From contig NC_081837.1 in the NCBI RefSeq assembly GCF_030867095.1, forward strand, positions 17,254,501 to 17,318,500: a stretch of 64,000 nucleotides of DNA, read 5' to 3'. Shown piece after piece: positions 51,431-64,000 of this stretch; position 1 is the stretch's first letter, and every line of letters starts with the position of its first letter. The notes under the pieces are model-generated. The model saw nothing but the letters and a program-made list of their open reading frames with translations, was not told the DNA's origin and made no database searches. Position numbers and translations under genes: made by a program. The DNA is from Alligator mississippiensis. Its lineage: Eukaryota; Chordata; Crocodylia; Alligatoridae.

Positions 51431-53375
51431 AAAAAAATGGCAGAAAAAGACAGCTATGAACTTTTAGAATTGACCTCCAGGAACCACTAGACTGGTGAAG
51501 GTGAGAGGTCCCAACAGCTGCCAGCTTGTGAAGCTCGACTTCTGAAAAAAGTTACTGTAGTTCAGTCAAATTTAGCTTGCAAGCACCATGGGCAGTTTCC
51601 CCCTTATTCCCAGTCTGCACAGTACTTAACACAATAAGGTGGTAGTAAGTGTTGTCAGTTGTTGGACAGTGCTATAATACAAGCAGTATCGATCATCTGA
51701 ACCTGCATTACAGATTTTGAGAAACAAGACCCAGAATTCAGTGTTTTTTAAATGCAAGAAATAAAAAAGTCACAACTCATTTCTGAGCCCTGTGCAGGCA
51801 ACATAAGAACATTATAATTATTACTGTAGTTTCTTGTAGCTTGGGGTCCTTACCTTGATGACCAGTTCTGGGATGTCGCTAACTATCAGGTATTTGGAAG
51901 CTTCAACACCAACATGACCATAACGTGCTGGAAACAGCCAAACGGAAGCCAGTTCAACCAAAAGCTGTCCAACTTCTAAGCAGCTGGGGGGTCAAACATC
52001 CTATAGGCTGCACCAGCAGCAGCTACACACCAGGCTGCACCAAGACAAACCACAGGTCCCACAGCACCCCCTTCTTCCCCCAACCCCCCAAACCGCACCA
52101 TGTGCTCATGAAGACCCAGGCTCACCATGTTGCAGTGCCCTACTTCATGGGGAAGGGGTAGACAGCAAAAGCTGGAGGGGAGGAACCCAGAGACTGGTTG
52201 ATATTGCAGCCAGAGGGATGACAGTGGAAGGGTAGACAACAGGACAGGGGCCTGGGGGGCAGGAAGCACAATTTAACTTATCACAGGCCACCAGTTAGAC
52301 AACCCTGGACTACAGGATTATCTGAGAATCTTACCAAGCCTAAGGAACACAAAAGCAGCCACCAAGAGGAAGTTCAGGAGAGTGCTACGAACACTGCATT
52401 GTAGGTGAATACTATAAACACTCCATTTCCCCAGTTGAGTTATTTTTCAACAAATCTTCCAATACTACCACCAAGTTATTATAGGGCCATAGCGACCCTC
52501 CCCAGGCTGAGAAAAGTCAACATAGAACTAAATTACTTCTTACTTGGCATCAAGCATAATGTGCAGTGACTCATGTTTTGCTATGCAGATGAAAGCTACA
52601 CTTGATCTGAGCCTTCAGTACTACTCTGATACAGTTTGAAGTAGTTAGCCATGTTAGCCTGAAGTCAGGCAGAAGGCAAGATAGATTTGCACCTTATAGA
52701 CTAACAAGGTCAGATGCATAAACTTCTGTGAGCAGCAACTTACTTCATCACAGGCAATGAAGGGACTGCAGGAAGCAGAGCTATTAAATAGAAAACAGTA
52801 ATTGGAATACAAAGTGTAGGGAAGGGGGAAGGAAAAGGAGATGACCACTGCTGGGAGGGGCAAGCTGGGTAGGGCAAAGAAAAGCAAAGCAGTTAACCCC
52901 TCTGAGGGATATAGGACTTATAGAAGCTAATCTAGGCGATGGGATAAGAATCCAGTCTTGGTTTAGACCATACTTAAAACACAAACCAGTCTGTGGGTGA
53001 TTCCGTGTGCTGCAGTTTCCTGTTCCAGGTCATTTTTAAAGCTGATCCAATTACCATGACAACATTTGAACCCATCATAAAGGAACAACTCTTCCAAACT
53101 CCCAAACAGGTATGAGCAGTGCTAACCTTGAACAAGAAAATCTACAAGAAAACAGCACAATTCTGAGATCAGAGAAATTTAAAAAGGAAGAACTGATTTC
53201 ATGTCTGATCATGAACATTAGTAACATAGACAATAGGAGAGATCCAAACAGGACTGAGTTTTATAGAACTGGTAAGAGCTGGAAGTATCCTTTCAAAATT
53301 GGGACACCTTCTCATCTTGTTATTTCCAGGTTTAAAGAGAAATAAAGCATGGTGAGACTATTAGAGTGAGTACCA
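51431..53375. other. Stretch between repeats and the MDH2 3' end
   Basis: Only the repeat at 52630 is recognised. An open frame at 53112-53345 (plus, 77 codons, with AATAAA at 53341) has no recognisable domain and is taken as chance. Confidence 0.35.
52630..52765. repeat. Interspersed repeat, class uncertain
   Basis: GTTAGCCATGTTAGCCTGAA, GCACCTTATAGACTAACAAG, then ACTTACTTCATCACAGGCAA. A repeat with 'caccttatagactaaca ... cttcatca' is common in turtle and crocodilian DNA. I know the pattern but not its class for certain. Confidence 0.5.
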
Positions 53376-53550
53376 TGAAAAAAATACGAGGTTGTTTTAT
53401 TGATGATTAACATTCCAAATCAACAGATCGAAAGAATATGCTAATACAGTGACTTCGATCAAGGTTTGGGCTTTGCAGCTGAAGTCTTTTAAAGTGACAT
53501 GATGCCTTAATAAATTAAGGAAACCTCAATTTCTCTTCCCTATCAACTCA
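53376..53550 (-). terminator. MDH2: MDH2 3' UTR with polyadenylation signal
   Basis: Downstream of the TGA, AATAAA on the minus strand (TTTATT at 53396-53401) lies about 150 nt from the stop. It is the first good signal in the direction of transcription. The cleavage site, some 15-25 nt further at about 53376, is inferred. Confidence 0.7.
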
Positions 53551-63496
<9,946 letters not shown>

Positions 63497-63718
63497 CTGT
63501 GGAAACAGAAAGAGGATTATGCTTTAAAGATTTTTAGCCATCCTTGAACAGTGGCTCCATTAAATCACCAGCTTTAATCTCCTTCAGTTACAAAATCAAT
63601 ATGCAATTGCATGCACAGCTGGATGCAAAACTAAACTTATTTCCCCCTCACCCTGTCATGTTCATGACCAGGGAACTGGGTTTTTCATTTGTGATGGCAA
63701 AACCTGGTAAAACCCTGA

Positions 63719-63740
63719 TTTTCTCCTTTAAAGGAGAAAA
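63719..63740. repeat. 22-bp perfect palindrome in MDH2 intron 1
   Basis: The two 11-base halves, TTTTCTCCTTT and its complement, abut with no loop. The surrounding DNA (63640-63800) looks like an interspersed repeat that I cannot name. No role is implied. Confidence 0.5.
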
Positions 63741-64000
63741 ATACAGGTTAATACAGGTTTCCCCTTGCAGGCTGGCAGAGTCCCAGCATGCAAGAGGCTG
63801 CAGTTAGGCAGGGGGCGCTACGTGCATTTACACGTGCACATGCACATGGCCTCCAGGCAACCTGGAGAACAGCTCGCAGCAGGTGAGTGGGGGGGGCAGG
63901 GGGTGTGTGTGTGGTAATTGAGGCCCCCATAGCAAAGGAGGGAGGGAATTGGGCAGGGCTGGGGCTGCTGCCCAGCCTGAGCAGCGCGTGGGGCTTGGGG

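Noticed and set aside
53112-53345. 77-codon plus-strand frame followed by AATAAA, converging on MDH2
   Set aside because: No recognisable domain and no upstream exon; the AATAAA is probably chance in AT-rich DNA.
63748-63930. Possible MDH2 exon 1 in the last 500 bases
   Set aside because: No presequence-like Arg/Ala/Ser frame ending in phase 0 at a GT was found; exon 1 must lie beyond the window.

Overview
The window is vertebrate nuclear DNA, most likely from a crocodilian or another non-avian sauropsid (a turtle cannot be excluded). The reasons are a spliced gene with GT/AG introns, several CR1 LINE copies ending in the typical TCTATGA-like 3' tail, relics of MIR/CORE-SINEs, and many short non-autonomous DNA transposons. 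I saw no bacterial, plasmid or phage features and no CRISPR array.

The only host gene I can name is MDH2, mitochondrial malate dehydrogenase. It lies on the minus strand at the right end (53.4-63.5 kb). Exons 2 to 9 are all present, all splice sites are consensus GT/AG, and the reading phase is kept across every junction, giving 316 residues. Only exon 1 (mitochondrial presequence, about 22 residues by comparison with human MDH2) is missing; it must lie beyond position 64000. The catalytic Asp-His pair, the three substrate-binding arginines and the glycine-rich NAD site are all visible. Its introns are loaded with hAT-like elements (at least five terminal-inverted-repeat copies plus one large palindrome) but contain no CR1.

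The left 53 kb has no host exon that I can recognise. It is intergenic (or very large intron) DNA. CR1 LINEs on the minus strand lie at 3.06-4.44, 7.86-8.87, 11.26-13.62 and 14.17-14.32 kb, and on the plus strand at 19.94-20.13, 23.12-24.31 and 49.20-49.61 kb. Older CR1/L3-like LINEs lie at 5.1-6.8, 37.86-38.08 and 48.67-50.86 kb; the last is split by the young CR1 at 49.2 kb. DNA-transposon relics include a pogo/Tigger-like MITE with TA duplications (1.92-2.24 kb), two copies of a family starting GGGGTGCACC or close to it (2.30 and 50.90 kb), and large foldback palindromes near 10.0-10.5, 34.15-34.79 and 56.25-56.86 kb. Simple repeats include a 130-bp (CT)(TA)(CA) compound microsatellite at 35.02 kb.

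I found no sign of a new multi-gene system. The points most worth a second look are the palindromic elements, the tandem hAT copies that share three 8-bp target duplications inside MDH2, an hAT copy ending 36 bp from a splice donor, a nested LINE, one unidentified protein-like segment (28.47-28.76 kb, minus), and a transcription-unit-like block at 0.96-1.86 kb. All names come from reading the sequence by eye, without database searches.
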